Positions 16,894 to 25,729 are shown, counted from the stretch's first letter. The stretch: DNA of 54,426 nt from Desulfatitalea sp. BRH_c12 (GCA_000961655.1 LADR01000080.1:1-54426); one strand, 5' to 3'. Numbers and translations are program-made. Notes: generated by a model not told the origin, from the letters alone.

Positions 16894-17883
16894 ATGTGCA
16901 AAAAAAAGTTATTCTCATTGCCCCCTGTTTGGTCAACTCTTATACTTCTGCTCTTGTTAGGCTGCGGAGGTAGTGGTGGTGGTGGATCGGACCCGGTACC
17001 GGTCACCACCCCAAAGACATTGAGCGTTGGTATTAATTACGTGGATACGTTTCTCCCATCTTGCGATGCAATTGACGCTTATTTTAATGTGCTTGATCCC
17101 GATGGCATTTCAATTGGTGTCCCCCAGAATAATGTCAAGGTTTTTTTAAACACAGATCCGAATCCATTAGAGCTTGTTGATTTCCAATGGCCTGCTGACA
17201 TCAACATGCCGAATTCGATCGCGATAGTAATGGATTACAGCGGGACTATTGTCGACAATCCGCTTCTTCAACAGAAAATGGAAATTGCAGTTAAAGCTTT
17301 CGTTCAGCTAATGGAAGAGGATGATGCTGGAGAAATCATCAAATTCGCTACAGAGTATGAAAGAATGAATTTTTTTACCAGTGATAAGACTGTCTTGGAA
17401 GAGGCGGTAACAACTTTGCCCACAGCCATCGGTAGAGAGACAAATATCTACGACACTTTATGGTTTGCCGTAGACGAAGCAGCAGCAGAAGCCGCGTTGC
17501 AACCGTGCCGAAGTGCAGTGATAATATTAACTGATGGCGAACAGCTACTTAATAAAACCAAAGATGAAATATTGATTCACGGTTTGGATGACACCATACA
17601 ACACGCCATTGAATCCCAGGTGCCGGTATACACTATTGGGTTAGGGACTAAAGATAAAACCAATATTATACGCATTGCGAGTGAAACAAACGGCCTCTAT
17701 TTCGAAGCGACGAACGGTGATGAGCTTTCCGCGATCTACTCGGAAATATCCACTGTTTTAGCACAGCAGCATCGAGTTAGAGTAAGTGGTATACCGGCAG
17801 GCACTCACAACTTAAAGATTGTCGTAACATACGGTAAATTGACGGCCGAAAACAGCCGAGCCTTTACCCTATCCTGCCCCTAG
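16894..17883 (+). CDS. VWA-domain lipoprotein
   Basis: Lipoprotein of 329 residues; ATG 16894 follows AGAGG. The signal peptide ends in LLLLLGCGGSGGGG, with a lipobox cysteine about residue 24 and a Gly/Ser spacer. Residues about 95-290 form a von Willebrand A fold: the MIDAS start is SIAIVMDYSGTI (canonical DxSxS becomes DYSGT), with later conserved VIILTDGEQLL and VPVYTIGLG strands. The last 40 residues (HRVRVSGIPAGTHNLKIVV) form a beta domain. VWA proteins bind protein ligands through metal; the substrate is unknown. It probably belongs to the same sigma-54 regulon as the next secreted protein. Confidence 0.85.
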   Translation: MCKKKLFSLPPVWSTLILLLLLGCGGSGGGGSDPVPVTTPKTLSVGINYVDTFLPSCDAIDAYFNVLDPDGISIGVPQNNVKVFLNTDPNPLELVDFQWPADINMPNSIAIVMDYSGTIVDNPLLQQKMEIAVKAFVQLMEEDDAGEIIKFATEYERMNFFTSDKTVLEEAVTTLPTAIGRETNIYDTLWFAVDEAAAEAALQPCRSAVIILTDGEQLLNKTKDEILIHGLDDTIQHAIESQVPVYTIGLGTKDKTNIIRIASETNGLYFEATNGDELSAIYSEISTVLAQQHRVRVSGIPAGTHNLKIVVTYGKLTAENSRAFTLSCP

Positions 17884-17976
17884 AAACATTCATGCGGCCA
17901 GTTGGGTGCGCTAACCAAGTTATTTGTGAACTGCCGCCCGCCAGGATCATTGAAAAGCAGGCATAAAGCAAATACA

Positions 17977-18018
17977 CCATGGCCGCCCGGAGTGCACGCG
18001 CATTCCCGGCGGCCATGG
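17977..18018. repeat. Strong palindromic hairpin downstream of the VWA gene
   Basis: CCATGGCCGCCCGG (17977-17990) pairs with CCCGGCGGCCATGG (18005-18018) with a single mismatch around a 14-base loop. No T-tract follows, so it is either a Rho-assisted or processing hairpin or a REP-like repeat, not a classic terminator. Confidence 0.6.
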
Positions 18019-18302
18019 TTGAATCCACGCTTGCCGTAAATAGTGGTATCCCACTTCGCTCAAGTAAGACACAGGTATAGGTGACATAAAAGACCAATCC
18101 GCATTTGATCGAACTGCATCGCCAGATACAATCTATCCAACCGCATCCGCACCGAGTAACCTTCTTGCAACCGGATGTACCATTTTAAGCCCCCCTCAGA
18201 CGGTTCCACGCTGCCAGCGACCGTCGGCAGCAAGCGGCCAAATCACTTCGAACCCCTGCAATTTTAGACAGATGTACATTCCTTGCGGATGGCCATTTGT
18301 AC

Positions 18303-18318
18303 TGGCATCTATATTGCA
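18303..18318 (+). promoter_or_regulatory. Candidate sigma-54 promoter of the 1012-aa secreted protein
   Basis: TGGCATCTATATTGCA matches TGGCACGNNNNTTGCA with mismatches only at the C and G after TGGCA, and keeps GG-N10-GC spacing. A start near 18330 would give a leader of about 168 bases containing the GEMM-like motif. Confidence 0.6.
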
Positions 18319-18360
18319 TCGCAGCAGCCGGTGCATGCCGAAATTTTACATGGTACGATT

Positions 18361-18452
18361 CAGTCACGTGAAAGGAGGGACGCATAGCCATAGACCGGGT
18401 TACCGAAGACAAGCGGACTGCGACCCATGCGGACCACCGTTTCGTCTTTTTC
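18361..18452 (+). promoter_or_regulatory. GEMM-like (c-di-GMP-I) riboswitch candidate with terminator-like platform
   Basis: GTCACGTGAAAGGAGGGACG followed by CATAGCCATAGACCGGGTTACCGA resembles the right half of the GEMM motif (GAAA loop, GGGACGCAAAGCC, GCGGGGUUACCGA). The usual GCAAACC strand and the long P2 helix are not evident, so the match is partial. Downstream, AAGAC...CGG at 18405-18416 can pair with CCG...GTCTT ending in a T-run at about 18447-18451, like an intrinsic terminator. Position, between the sigma-54 promoter and a secreted-protein gene, fits a c-di-GMP switch. Confidence 0.45.
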
Positions 18453-18497
18453 CGAAGTACCACATAGCTATAGCTCTACGGAGGTTCCACGTTCATT

Positions 18498-21400
18498 ATG
18501 AAGCTGAAATCTGTTCTACTGGCCACTTTTTCTACTTTACTGTTTTTTTTATCTTTCTCCGTCCATGCCGCTGAAGTGACGCTGCGCTGGGACAAACCTG
18601 ACGACACGCGCGTAACAGGCTATCACATTTACTGCGGGAAAAGCGGAACCAACTTCCAAACAACACCGCATACCAAGATAAACTCTGCCAACACGACCAC
18701 CTGTGTCATCCCGGGTCTTGAAAGCGGTGTCGAATATTCATTTACTGCGACAAGCTTCGATGCCGATGGCAATGAAAGTGTGCCTACCGGAACCGTCCGT
18801 CACCTGATCAAACTGCCAGAAGATAGCGACAACGACGGCGACGGCTACACCGAAAACCAAGGTGACTGCAACGATGCCGATAGCGCCATTCACCCTGGCG
18901 CAGAAGATATCTGCGGCGACGGCGTCGACCAGGACTGCAACGGCAGTGACTTGCCGTGTCCCGACCCGAATGCCAAAACGATGGTATTCGGCGACTCGCC
19001 CGATGCCCACCACTCCGGCATTGTACAGGACACCTATCTCAATATCGATGCCAATGTGAACGCCACCAGTGCCGTGTTGAATACCTACACATGGCCCGTA
19101 AATACGCCTGCCAATGCCGTTTTGATCCGTTTCGATCTGTCCGGACTGCCTGCCGGCGCCTTGATTCAAAGCGCCGCGCTCAAGCTGTATCAAACCGCGG
19201 CGGGTGGCGATGCCGTCTACGATGTTTCGGCACATCGGATTATCAATCATAAACCTGACCTGAACAGTGCGTGTGGCTATACCTATGACGGTGTCAACAA
19301 ATGGACAGCCAACACGATCGCCTACGACGGCATCCCCTTGGCGCAGGCCGATGTCGCCCCAGCCGATGATGTGAACAGCCTGGATCGAAGCCTTGGGTAT
19401 AAAACGTGGAACATTACCGGCATGGTTCAGCAATGGGCCAACAATGCCGATGCGAATTATGGTCTGATGATCAATTCCGATGCGGTTGCCAGCGCAAACA
19501 GTTATCGCACCTTTGCGGCCTGCGAAGCGAGCGACGCCACGCGCAGGCCACGCCTTGAAATCACCTATTCACTCAATGGCGCCATTGATGTGGATAACGA
19601 CCGCGATGGGCACACGAAAGCGGACGGGGACTGCAATGACGATGATGCCTCAATCCACCCCGGCGCTCCCGAGATCTGCGGCGACGGCATCGACCAGGAT
19701 TGCAACGGCCATGATCTGATCTGTCCTGAAAACATCGACAATGATGGTGACGGCTATACCGAAACCGAGGGCGATTGCAACGATGGCAACCCCGCAATCC
19801 ATCCCGGCGCCAGCGACATCTGCGGCGACGGCATCGATCAGGATTGCAGTGGCAACGATTTGATCTGTCCCGAAAACCTCGACAAGGATGGTGACGGCTA
19901 CAGCCACAACCAGGGCGACTGCAACGATGGCAATCCCGCAATCCATCCCGGCGCCAGCGACATCTGCGGCGACGGCATCGATCAGGATTGCAACGGCAGC
20001 GATCCGACCTGTCCCGAAGACCTTGACAAGGATGGTGACGGCTACAGCCACAACCAGGGCGACTGCAACGACAACAACGCAACGATCCACCCGCGTGCCG
20101 AAGACATCTGTGATGACGGCATCGATCAGGATTGCAACGGGGCTGACTCAGAGTGTGGTTCCGAGCCTCTGACAGTGGTGTTCGGCGACGCTCCGGATGC
20201 GGACTTCCCCGGCACGGTCACAGACACCTTCATCAATATCAACCAAGACCTGAATGTGGCCAAGGATACTCTCACCACCTACACCTGGCCTGCGAACACG
20301 CCGGCCAATGCCGTGCTGTTCAAGTTCGACCTCTCCCTACTCCCGGTCGACGCACGCATTGAGAGGGCCACGTTGAGCCTCTACCAAACCGCGGCCGGTG
20401 GCGATGCCGCCTACGACGTGTCCGTGCATAAAATCATCAACGTCGATCCCGACTTGAACTATGCGAACGGGTACGCCTACGATCACGCCAACGAATGGAC
20501 ACCCAGCACGTCCTGCTACAACGGCATCCCGCTGGCCCAATCCGATGTCGCATCTGCGCTGGAGGTTGTCAGCCTCGATCACAGCCTTGGCCAGAAAAAA
20601 TGGAACATCACCGCCATGGCTCAGGAGTGGGTCGACAATCCCGCTTCTAACTTCGGACTCATGCTGAATTCCGATGCCGTTGCCGGCGCGAACAGTTACC
20701 GCACTTTCGCTGCCAGCGAAGCGATCGATGCTGCAAGCAGACCGCGTCTTGAAATTACCTACAGCATCAACTCGAACGATAGGGATCGGGATGGCGACGG
20801 TTATACGCCAAACCAAGGCGACTGCAACGACAATGACGCCACGGTGCATCCCGGTGCCGAAGAAATATGCGAGGACGACATCGATCAGGACTGTAGCGGT
20901 TCTGATGCCACATGCAGCACTGAACCGCTTACGGTAGTGTTCGGCGACTCCTTAAATACAGATTACCCCGGCACAATTCAGGATACCTTCATCAACATCA
21001 ACAATGATGTCAAGGTTGCGGCCCAGGTAATGAACACCTATACCTGGCCTGCGAACACGCCGGCCAATGCCGTGTTGATAAAATTCAATCTGGCTCAACT
21101 CCCGGCTGACGCGCAGATTCAAAGCGCAACGCTAAGACTCTACCAGACCTCGGCCGGTGGCGATGCCACCTACGATGTGTCTGTGCATAAAATCATCAAC
21201 GTTAATCCCGACCTGGAATATGCCACGGGATACGCCTATGACTATGCCGGTGAATGGACCGCCAATGACACATGCTATAACAGCATCCCGCTGGCCCAGT
21301 CCGATATCGCACCGGCCGAAGACGCAAAAAGCCTCGATCCAAATCGCGGTTACAAGGAATGGACGTTGACAGGCATGGTTCGAGAGTGGCTCGTTAATCC

Positions 21401-21536
21401 AAATACCAATTTCGGCATGATGCTGAACTCTGATCGAGTGGCCAAAGCAAACAGCTTTCGTTCGTTCCTGGCCAGTGAATCAACTCATGCGGACAAACGC
21501 CCCGAGCTCATTGTAACCTACACAGAACGTCAGTAA
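18498..21536 (+). CDS. Secreted Fn3 / MopE-like metal-binding / DNRLRE repeat protein
   Basis: Exported protein of 1012 residues. A signal peptide (LLATFSTLLFFLSFSVHAA) is followed by a fibronectin III domain (about 25-100; VTLRWDKPDDTRVTGYHIYC). Six MopE-like metal-binding repeats carry DNDGDGYT..GDCND and ICGDGIDQDCNG, with four in tandem at about 364-555. Three DNRLRE/CBM96-like domains follow the pattern VFGD...TFININ...SYRTFAA. Order: Fn3, M1, D1, M2-M5, D2, M6, D3. The Asp-rich, two- to three-Cys repeats should bind calcium or other metal and stiffen the protein. The DNRLRE parts are typical of extracellular adhesins or carbohydrate-associated proteins. ATG 18498 has GGAGG 13 bases upstream, slightly far. 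No C-terminal anchor is visible. Confidence 0.88.
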   Translation: MKLKSVLLATFSTLLFFLSFSVHAAEVTLRWDKPDDTRVTGYHIYCGKSGTNFQTTPHTKINSANTTTCVIPGLESGVEYSFTATSFDADGNESVPTGTVRHLIKLPEDSDNDGDGYTENQGDCNDADSAIHPGAEDICGDGVDQDCNGSDLPCPDPNAKTMVFGDSPDAHHSGIVQDTYLNIDANVNATSAVLNTYTWPVNTPANAVLIRFDLSGLPAGALIQSAALKLYQTAAGGDAVYDVSAHRIINHKPDLNSACGYTYDGVNKWTANTIAYDGIPLAQADVAPADDVNSLDRSLGYKTWNITGMVQQWANNADANYGLMINSDAVASANSYRTFAACEASDATRRPRLEITYSLNGAIDVDNDRDGHTKADGDCNDDDASIHPGAPEICGDGIDQDCNGHDLICPENIDNDGDGYTETEGDCNDGNPAIHPGASDICGDGIDQDCSGNDLICPENLDKDGDGYSHNQGDCNDGNPAIHPGASDICGDGIDQDCNGSDPTCPEDLDKDGDGYSHNQGDCNDNNATIHPRAEDICDDGIDQDCNGADSECGSEPLTVVFGDAPDADFPGTVTDTFININQDLNVAKDTLTTYTWPANTPANAVLFKFDLSLLPVDARIERATLSLYQTAAGGDAAYDVSVHKIINVDPDLNYANGYAYDHANEWTPSTSCYNGIPLAQSDVASALEVVSLDHSLGQKKWNITAMAQEWVDNPASNFGLMLNSDAVAGANSYRTFAASEAIDAASRPRLEITYSINSNDRDRDGDGYTPNQGDCNDNDATVHPGAEEICEDDIDQDCSGSDATCSTEPLTVVFGDSLNTDYPGTIQDTFININNDVKVAAQVMNTYTWPANTPANAVLIKFNLAQLPADAQIQSATLRLYQTSAGGDATYDVSVHKIINVNPDLEYATGYAYDYAGEWTANDTCYNSIPLAQSDIAPAEDAKSLDPNRGYKEWTLTGMVREWLVNPNTNFGMMLNSDRVAKANSFRSFLASESTHADKRPELIVTYTERQ
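19587..20162 (+). repeat. Four tandem 144-bp coding repeats (MopE-like units M2-M5)
   Basis: Units begin at 19587, 19731, 19875 and 20019, an exact 144-base (48-codon) period. Units three and four are nearly identical over long stretches, for example GACATCTGCGGCGACGGCAT at 19816 and 19960. This indicates recent unit duplication and likely copy-number variation. Confidence 0.85.
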
Positions 21537-21601
21537 GCACATGGGCGCCTGCTCTTTGAAAAAACGAGAGCAAGCATAATTTAATCAGAACAATCAAAGC
21601 A

Positions 21602-21640
21602 CAAGACCCCGTGGGATTTCCCACGGGGTCTTGTTATTTC
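21602..21640 (+). terminator. Strong intrinsic terminator after the 1012-aa protein gene
   Basis: CAAGACCCCGTGGG (21602-21615) pairs perfectly with 21620-21633 around a 4-base loop and is followed by a T-rich tract (TTGTTATTTC). Confidence 0.9.
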
Positions 21641-21740
21641 ATTATGTTCGTGGATCCGAAGATCTTATTCCAGCAAAAGCACAGCTATTGTGTCTGCTTT
21701 ATTCATATCGTTTGAAGTCTTGATGTGATTCATGAAATAC

Positions 21741-22907
21741 CTAATTTGGTGACGAAGCTTCATTCACAAGGATGTTGACAACGCGATCGGCAGCCTTGCC
21801 ATCCCACAGAGGTGGTGTTCTTTTTTCGCCCGGCGTATTCAGCTGCCGCAGACTGCATTCGACGATGTTCTCTTTTTTTAAACCGGCAAGCACGTTGGTC
21901 CCACTGTTCAATGTGATCGGCCGCTCTGTATTTTCACGCAGGGTCACACAGGGCACGCCCAGAATCGTGGTTTCCTCCTGGACGCCGCCCGAATCGGTCA
22001 ATACTAATTTGGCATTCGACATCAAATTCAAAAAATCATAATAGCCCAGAGGTTCAATGCCAAAGAGACCGCCCCCGTTGTTGCTTATTGCCGGGGTGTT
22101 CCCCATAAATCCGCTGAAATATGAAAGCAGGTCAAACCTGCGCAGGCATGCTTGTGTACGCGGGTGCACCGGAAAAATTATGGGCAAACGGCCCCCGATC
22201 TGCGCCAGTGCTTCCAAAATGCCACTGAAAGTCCCCCTGTCATCCACGTTAGAGGGCCGGTGCAAAGTCACGACAGCATATTCCTTAGGGCCCTGATTGT
22301 GCAAGCCGAGTTGATGGAGAATCGTGGATTGCGCCGCCCGCTCGCGGTGCTGCAAAAGCGTATCGATCATCACATTGCCCACAAAATGAATTTTGTCTGC
22401 ACAAATCCCTTCGCGCATCAAATTCGCGGCAGCATCCTCTTCGGTGGTGAACAATATGTCGGAAATTGCATCTGTCAGTACCCTGTTAATCTCCTCTGGC
22501 ATACTGCGATCGAAGCTTCTCAACCCAGCTTCGACATGAATAACCTTTATGGAAAGCTTGGCCGCAACCAAGGCGCAAGCGATAGTCGAGTTAACGTCTC
22601 CAACGACCATAATATGTGATGGTTTTTCCTGCAAACAGACGTCCTCAAAGCGGTTCATGATGTCTGCTGTCTGCTTGGCATGCGAATTGGAGCCGACTTC
22701 AAGATTGATATCAGGTTGGGGGATATTCAATTCTTCAAAAAAAAGCTTTGACAGTTTCGTATCATAATGCTGGCCCGTGTGAATTAATTTGTAGGTGATG
22801 GTTCTGCCCGAGGGGCCATTTCGTCGATTGTGTGCATTGAGCGCATTGATCAGCGGAGCGATTTTCATAAAATTGGGCCGGGCACCTGCTACGACTAATA
22901 CTTTCAT
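21741..22907 (-). CDS. wecB: UDP-N-acetylglucosamine 2-epimerase (non-hydrolysing)
   Basis: Cytoplasmic epimerase of 388 residues that converts UDP-GlcNAc to UDP-ManNAc, the precursor for ManNAc-containing surface glycans. The start at ATG 22907 gives the family N-terminus MKVLVVAGARPNFMKIAPL; 17 further upstream codons are not conserved. Characteristic segments are HTGQHYD, VVGDVNST, HVEAGLRSFDRSMPEEINR, TLHRPSNVDD, VHPRTQ and LTDSGGVQEE. It lies just before the secreted-protein genes and outside the main locus, but on the same strand, and it very likely feeds polysaccharide assembly. Confidence 0.95.
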   Translation of the reverse strand: MKVLVVAGARPNFMKIAPLINALNAHNRRNGPSGRTITYKLIHTGQHYDTKLSKLFFEELNIPQPDINLEVGSNSHAKQTADIMNRFEDVCLQEKPSHIMVVGDVNSTIACALVAAKLSIKVIHVEAGLRSFDRSMPEEINRVLTDAISDILFTTEEDAAANLMREGICADKIHFVGNVMIDTLLQHRERAAQSTILHQLGLHNQGPKEYAVVTLHRPSNVDDRGTFSGILEALAQIGGRLPIIFPVHPRTQACLRRFDLLSYFSGFMGNTPAISNNGGGLFGIEPLGYYDFLNLMSNAKLVLTDSGGVQEETTILGVPCVTLRENTERPITLNSGTNVLAGLKKENIVECSLRQLNTPGEKRTPPLWDGKAADRVVNILVNEASSPN

Positions 22908-23214
22908 TTTTATGCATCCTGTTCTTTTTTTATAATAGGCATCTACCGCTAACTGCAAAAACGCCGAGGCCGGTACAAGATATTGGCAAGTGCGAATATC
23001 CTGCGAAATACCATCATTGCTGCAAAACTGATTTTGCTCGCGATAATCGAAAAAAGGCTGGTCAGCTGTTTCGATATAGAACTTGCCGATAATGATATCG
23101 TGCGAATCTATAGAACCTTAATTGATGGGCCTACAGTGTGTCGGTTTTTCAAAGAACGATGTGATGGTGGTGGTGGTGCTTACAAATACCAGTTCAGAAG
23201 GTCGCGTTATGATA
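22908..23214. other. Intergenic stretch between PEP-CTERM gene and wecB
   Basis: A 307-base gap on the minus strand. A run of GGT triplets lies near 23161-23178. No terminator, promoter or gene is convincing. Confidence 0.4.
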
Positions 23215-23832
23215 TTAACCATTTCTCTTTCTAAAAGCCACTATAACTAACAATCCAGCACTAACCAAGATTATAGTGGATGCCTCCGGTACTGGCGCTG
23301 TTGAAGATCCTGGTTCAGCAATAATTTGCGCTGATGCGAGCTCAGTAAAACATTCGAAATCTTCCCCGGCCATATAGAACGAGCCCCTGAGAGAATCAAA
23401 GTTATAGTAAAGCCATCCAATAGGATTAACCGCAAAAGCTGCTGATTCCAGAATAATCGGAGCACTGAAATTTGGTCTAAAAGATGAATTCTCAATAAAA
23501 TCGAACGCTCTCGTTACATCGATGATATTTTCGCTAATTGACATTTGGAAGACGTCCAAATCCCATTCTGGATTCCAACATTTAATATCCATCCAGTCGA
23601 TATCGTACAGCGAGGCACCAAAATGTATGCTGACCGGATCACCTATAACAGGGGTGTAAGGTGACAAGGAATCTACTGTGGGTAATCCAAAGTTACCATC
23701 AAAATTACTGATGGTCCCATAAAAGATGATCTCGTGATAGCCTAAATCAGTACCGATTAATGCAGCGTAAGCAGAGTTTTGGGGCAAGGCTATGCAAAAA
23801 AGCACAAAAACACTAAATGTCCATTTACGCAT
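23215..23832 (-). CDS. PEP-CTERM sorting-signal protein
   Basis: Secreted protein of 205 residues; ATG 23832 follows GAGG. A signal peptide (TFSVFVLFCIALPQNSAYA) leads into a beta-rich domain with no recognised family. The tail has the tripartite exosortase signal: motif APVPEAS, a hydrophobic segment (TIILVSAGLLVIVAF) and a basic end RKRNG. Exosortases recognise such tails and are thought to cleave and transfer the protein to the envelope or EPS. Two cysteines (WDIKCW and EDFECF) could form a disulphide. It is the clear PEP-CTERM substrate in the window and probably depends on the exosortase at 47139-48005. Confidence 0.9.
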   Translation of the reverse strand: MRKWTFSVFVLFCIALPQNSAYAALIGTDLGYHEIIFYGTISNFDGNFGLPTVDSLSPYTPVIGDPVSIHFGASLYDIDWMDIKCWNPEWDLDVFQMSISENIIDVTRAFDFIENSSFRPNFSAPIILESAAFAVNPIGWLYYNFDSLRGSFYMAGEDFECFTELASAQIIAEPGSSTAPVPEASTIILVSAGLLVIVAFRKRNG

Positions 23833-23942
23833 GGGCCACCTCATTTTTTATTGGTTGGTTAAACATATCAATCGTTTTCTTGCTTCACAGCATATTTGGC
23901 TTGCCCCTCGAACGCATCTTGGCAGGTAGAAACAACAGAACA

Positions 23943-23958
23943 AGCATCAACCATGCCA
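23943..23958 (-). promoter_or_regulatory. Candidate sigma-54 promoter of the PEP-CTERM gene
   Basis: On the minus strand TGGCATGGTTGATGCT matches TGGCACGNNNNTTGCT with two mismatches and keeps the GG-N10-GC spacing. The gene start is about 110 bases downstream. Confidence 0.5.
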
Positions 23959-24148
23959 TCAACCTGTTGTGTTCACAATTGAGGCGGTCACAATATATCG
24001 GTGCTTCTGTGAACTGAACTACATGTTGGATAGTATTTGTTTACTGATTGTAAACAAGAAACTTTTCTGAGCGATATGGTCGCTTTCAGTTGTCGTTTTG
24101 ACCGAAGGGGTGGATGGGACCACCAATTTTTATGGACCCAAATTGACA

Positions 24149-24175
24149 AAGCAGGGCCGTTATCCGGCCCTGCTT
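24149..24175 (-). terminator. Probable terminator of the TIG-domain protein gene
   Basis: AAGCAGGGCCG (24149-24159) pairs perfectly with CGGCCCTGCTT (24165-24175) around a 5-base loop. On the minus strand it is followed by TTTGTCAATTT, about 110 bases after the stop at 24288. Confidence 0.6.
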
Positions 24176-24287
24176 GCCCTTATTATAGAAAATAGTAGAT
24201 ATGGGATTTGATCAATGAATTCAATAAAATATTCGCTCCTAAAATGCACGAATCGAAAGGAAGCTTAAGATCAGGTAAATTCATTGC

Positions 24288-25439
24288 CTACTTTTCGGTG
24301 ACGAACAACCCGGAAGGTGGTTTAAGTTGGTCATATGACGGAGGGACGGTACTACTGTTGCCGATCGTTATAGGATATCCCTCGGAATTCACATTGCCAT
24401 TTATATCGACGATATATATGTAGGCTTTCTGGTTTGAAGCAAAAGAAGGGGTGCTTACTGTTACAGAGACACTGCTATTTGACCATTGACTAGGCGCCTG
24501 TATATCCCTGACGGTACAATTGCTCCATTTATTACTGTTTCCAATTTCAACTCTGGCAGGGGTATTGTCAACATATATATCGTCATAGAAAACCTGAAGA
24601 CGGGCACTATTATCATCGCAGCCAGAAAAGTTACCGAAATAATGTCCAAGTATGAGGTATCTGTAATAATCGGCAGACGAACTTCTGGTAATAACAGCAG
24701 ATCTGTTGGTTGGTGCACCACCAGCCAAACTATCGCCATATCCAATACGCTCCCAGCTTATTTGGCCATTTGCCCTGTTAGGGTCAGAATGCTTATAGTA
24801 TGCTTCGATTCTCTGCCATTTATCAAACGCGAAAGCAGATGAGTCCAACATCCATCCTTGATTGGAGGATTTTCCATCGATAAAAACCTGTACTGATCTG
24901 GCTGTAGAACCCCACGGATACCATAGATCACCGATAACGCCAGTCCCGTTTGAATCATTAGCGATATTGTACCCTGCATTCTGTTTGACACGCCAATTTT
25001 TCCATTGAAATTTTGTACACGGACCTGACTTTACAAGTTTAATCCAAGCTGTGACGTATACTTCTTTTTGGTTATTCAGATCTTTTTCAATAAAAAATGA
25101 ACGATCCTGCCAATCACCCTGAAAATCGAAAAGGATTGATTTTTTGCCGCTGTATGCACTTCCATCAGTATAGATAGCGCGCTTACCGGCCCCTGGGTTG
25201 TTCCACCCTGAATCATTAAAAACTGAGCCGGAGATACCCTTCTCGATATTGTCTTTTAGAAAACTAATCGGGGCAGCAACTGGCTTAGAGCTGAAGTTAG
25301 ATCCGTTGATTGTTATGGTTTGTGATTCGGACATTGATCCTTTGACGCTATTGATAGTTGGGGCTGCCCAACTTGTCGTCGCGAGAAATATCGCAATGAA
25401 AATGACCAAGTTAAAACGCTTAAAGCTTTTCACGAACAT
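24288..25439 (-). CDS. Secreted TIG/IPT-domain protein with lectin-like fold
   Basis: Exported protein of 383 residues; ATG 25439 is chosen because AAGGAGG lies just upstream, whereas 51 extra codons to 25592 have no support. Signal peptide: FNLVIFIAIFLATTSWA. Residues about 27-65 (PTINSVKGSMSESQTITING) form an IPT/TIG-like immunoglobulin strand. A large beta domain follows, rich in Trp and aromatic residues (NDSGWNNPG, VYVTAWIKLVKSGPCTKFQWKNW, FYDDIYVDNTPARVEIG), resembling concanavalin-type or polysaccharide-lyase-like jelly rolls that bind glycans. The end (TVPPSYDQLKPPSGLFVTEK) looks like the start of a further Fn3 domain cut short. Enzymatic activity is not evident. Confidence 0.65.
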   Translation of the reverse strand: MFVKSFKRFNLVIFIAIFLATTSWAAPTINSVKGSMSESQTITINGSNFSSKPVAAPISFLKDNIEKGISGSVFNDSGWNNPGAGKRAIYTDGSAYSGKKSILFDFQGDWQDRSFFIEKDLNNQKEVYVTAWIKLVKSGPCTKFQWKNWRVKQNAGYNIANDSNGTGVIGDLWYPWGSTARSVQVFIDGKSSNQGWMLDSSAFAFDKWQRIEAYYKHSDPNRANGQISWERIGYGDSLAGGAPTNRSAVITRSSSADYYRYLILGHYFGNFSGCDDNSARLQVFYDDIYVDNTPARVEIGNSNKWSNCTVRDIQAPSQWSNSSVSVTVSTPSFASNQKAYIYIVDINGNVNSEGYPITIGNSSTVPPSYDQLKPPSGLFVTEK

Positions 25440-25485
25440 TGGAATGGCCTCCTTGGCAATGGAAATAGAAATTTGGTATTTTCCA

Positions 25486-25501
25486 TGCAAAATGGTTGCC
25501 A
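25486..25501 (-). promoter_or_regulatory. Candidate sigma-54 promoter of the TIG-domain gene
   Basis: On the minus strand TGGCAACCATTTTGCA matches TGGCACGNNNNTTGCA with two mismatches (C to A and G to C) and exact GG-N10-GC spacing. The start codon is 47 bases downstream, an ideal leader length. Confidence 0.6.
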
Positions 25502-25704
25502 ATATGAATTTGAGTTTTTCCCGTAATGCCCTTTTGAGACTTGCTAAGCCCCAATTATATGCACGCAACTCTGAATTATAAGGATTTATCACTCAGAAAG
25601 CCCATACAGGAGATCACGACAACACAGCTATCTTCAACCCAAAATTGCTTAAACAGATTGGATACTGAGAAATCTATAGTACCATTTGGGTAATTTTGGA
25701 AACT

Positions 25705-25729
25705 AAAAAGTGCGAGAATGGTGCACTTT
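25705..25729 (-). terminator. Probable terminator of the polysaccharide operon
   Basis: AAAGTGC and GCACTTT (25707-25713 and 25723-25729) form a stem followed on the minus strand by TTTAGTTT. It lies about 100 bases after the last gene, CapA-1. Confidence 0.55.

Larger units (their letters stand above)
17884..18497. other. 614-base intergenic region: palindrome, sigma-54 promoter, riboswitch-like leader
   Basis: No gene is supported; the short reverse frame at 17864-18097 has no recognisable domain. The stretch carries a strong palindrome downstream of the VWA gene, a sigma-54 promoter and a structured leader upstream of the 1012-aa protein, each listed separately. Confidence 0.5.
23833..24287. 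other. Intergenic stretch between TIG-domain and PEP-CTERM genes
   Basis: A 455-base gap between two minus-strand genes. It holds a hairpin at 24149-24175 and a sigma-54 candidate at 23943-23958, both listed. No other feature is seen. Confidence 0.5.

Noticed and set aside
18738-19433. 231-codon reverse frame within the 1012-aa protein gene
   Set aside because: Antisense to the repeat-rich gene; long only because of the biased codon pattern of Asp/Gly repeats.
19587-20162. CRISPR-like regular spacing
   Set aside because: The 144-base period is in-frame protein repeats, not short direct repeats with unrelated spacers.
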